In this document: piece by piece, positions 36,939-36,971 of the stretch
How the letters are laid out: the number at the start of each line of letters is the position of its first letter
Numbering within the stretch: the stretch's first letter is position 1
DNA from: a virus
Strand: one strand, 5' to 3'
Length of the DNA: 36,971 bases
Virus record (IMG/VR): IMGVR_UViG_3300023176_003181
Coordinates: 1 to 36,971 of that record
The notes under the pieces: model-generated
Databases searched by the model: none
Told to the model about the DNA's origin: nothing
Seen by the model: only the letters and a program-made list of their open reading frames with translations
Position numbers and translations under genes: made by a program

Positions 36939-36971
36939 CTAATCTCTAAAGCCTTCGCCCTTTAGTAGGTG
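36939..36971 (-). CDS. Possible C terminus of a minus-strand gene (3' end only)
   Basis: One minus frame is open from the window edge for 10 codons (HLLKGEGFRD) and stops at 36939-36941. A strong minus-strand terminator follows 43 nt downstream, which supports a gene ending here. The piece is too short to identify. The other two minus frames stop even sooner. Confidence 0.3.
   Translation of the reverse strand, partial: HLLKGEGFRD

Noticed and set aside
1-36971. Window as a bacterial chromosome segment, given LPS genes and a TonB receptor
   Set aside because: Terminase, gp32, UvsX, UvsY, UvsW, gp61 and gp41 flank and interleave with these genes in a T4-like order, and no rRNA, tRNA or bacterial housekeeping operon is present.
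1-36971. tRNA genes
   Set aside because: I looked for T-arm motifs of the GGTTCGAATCC type and saw none outside coding genes; a tool such as tRNAscan-SE would be decisive.
36897-36971. A tRNA-like fold at the right edge (several short stems)
   Set aside because: The loops do not match T- or D-arm consensus; the stems fit a gene end followed by a terminator better.

Overview
This window is part of a tailed-phage genome of the T4-like myovirus group, most like the marine T4-like phages (cyanophages, and the pelagiphages that infect SAR11). The evidence is a set of T4 core genes in one A+T-rich, tightly packed sequence: head-completion nuclease gp4 (cut by the left edge), small and large terminase (gp16, gp17), ssDNA-binding gp32, recombinase UvsX and mediator UvsY, helicase UvsW, a probable clamp-loader subunit gp62, primase gp61 and helicase gp41. 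No photosynthesis gene is present, so the host cannot be fixed. Kdo synthesis genes and an outer-membrane receptor point to a Gram-negative host.

Layout: 1-5.9 kb holds head completion and DNA packaging genes plus unassigned, probably virion-related genes. 6.0-8.9 kb holds gp32, UvsX, a small acidic protein and UvsY. 8.9-19.5 kb is a glycan cassette inserted between the recombination genes: an FkbM methyltransferase, GDP-mannose 4,6-dehydratase, nine predicted glycosyltransferases in about four families, and two unusual fusions (CMP-sugar synthetase + RraA-type aldolase; nucleotidyltransferase + ManC-type cupin). 19.6-22.3 kb holds UvsW and an unknown partner. 22.3-28.9 kb is a run of small accessory genes: a Bfd-like ferredoxin, a cupin, a queuosine-precursor transporter, a methyltransferase, two 2OG-Fe(II) oxygenase-like proteins, KdsA, KdsB, gp62, a zinc-finger protein and a miniature DnaE-like protein. 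28.9-30.4 kb has two minus-strand genes and a probable virion protein. 30.5-32.2 kb is a BtuB-like TonB-dependent receptor. 32.3-35.4 kb has primase, helicase and a possible acetyltransferase. From 35.4 kb to the end coding is sparse: three tiny minus-strand genes among hairpins, direct repeats and terminators.

Together, the cassette and kdsAB could make activated sugars (GDP-6-deoxyhexose, CMP-Kdo or another CMP-ulosonate) and assemble or alter a surface glycan. The receptor, Bfd-like protein and transporter suggest that the phage also acts on uptake at the host envelope.

Promoters fall into two sets. Consensus sigma70 promoters (5941, 19522, 30440, 32342) precede gp32, the UvsW block, the receptor and the primase. 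T4-late-type TAAATA boxes precede others. In three of the sigma70 cases and seven of the late-type cases the predicted transcription start falls on, or within one base of, the A of the start codon, which implies leaderless mRNAs.
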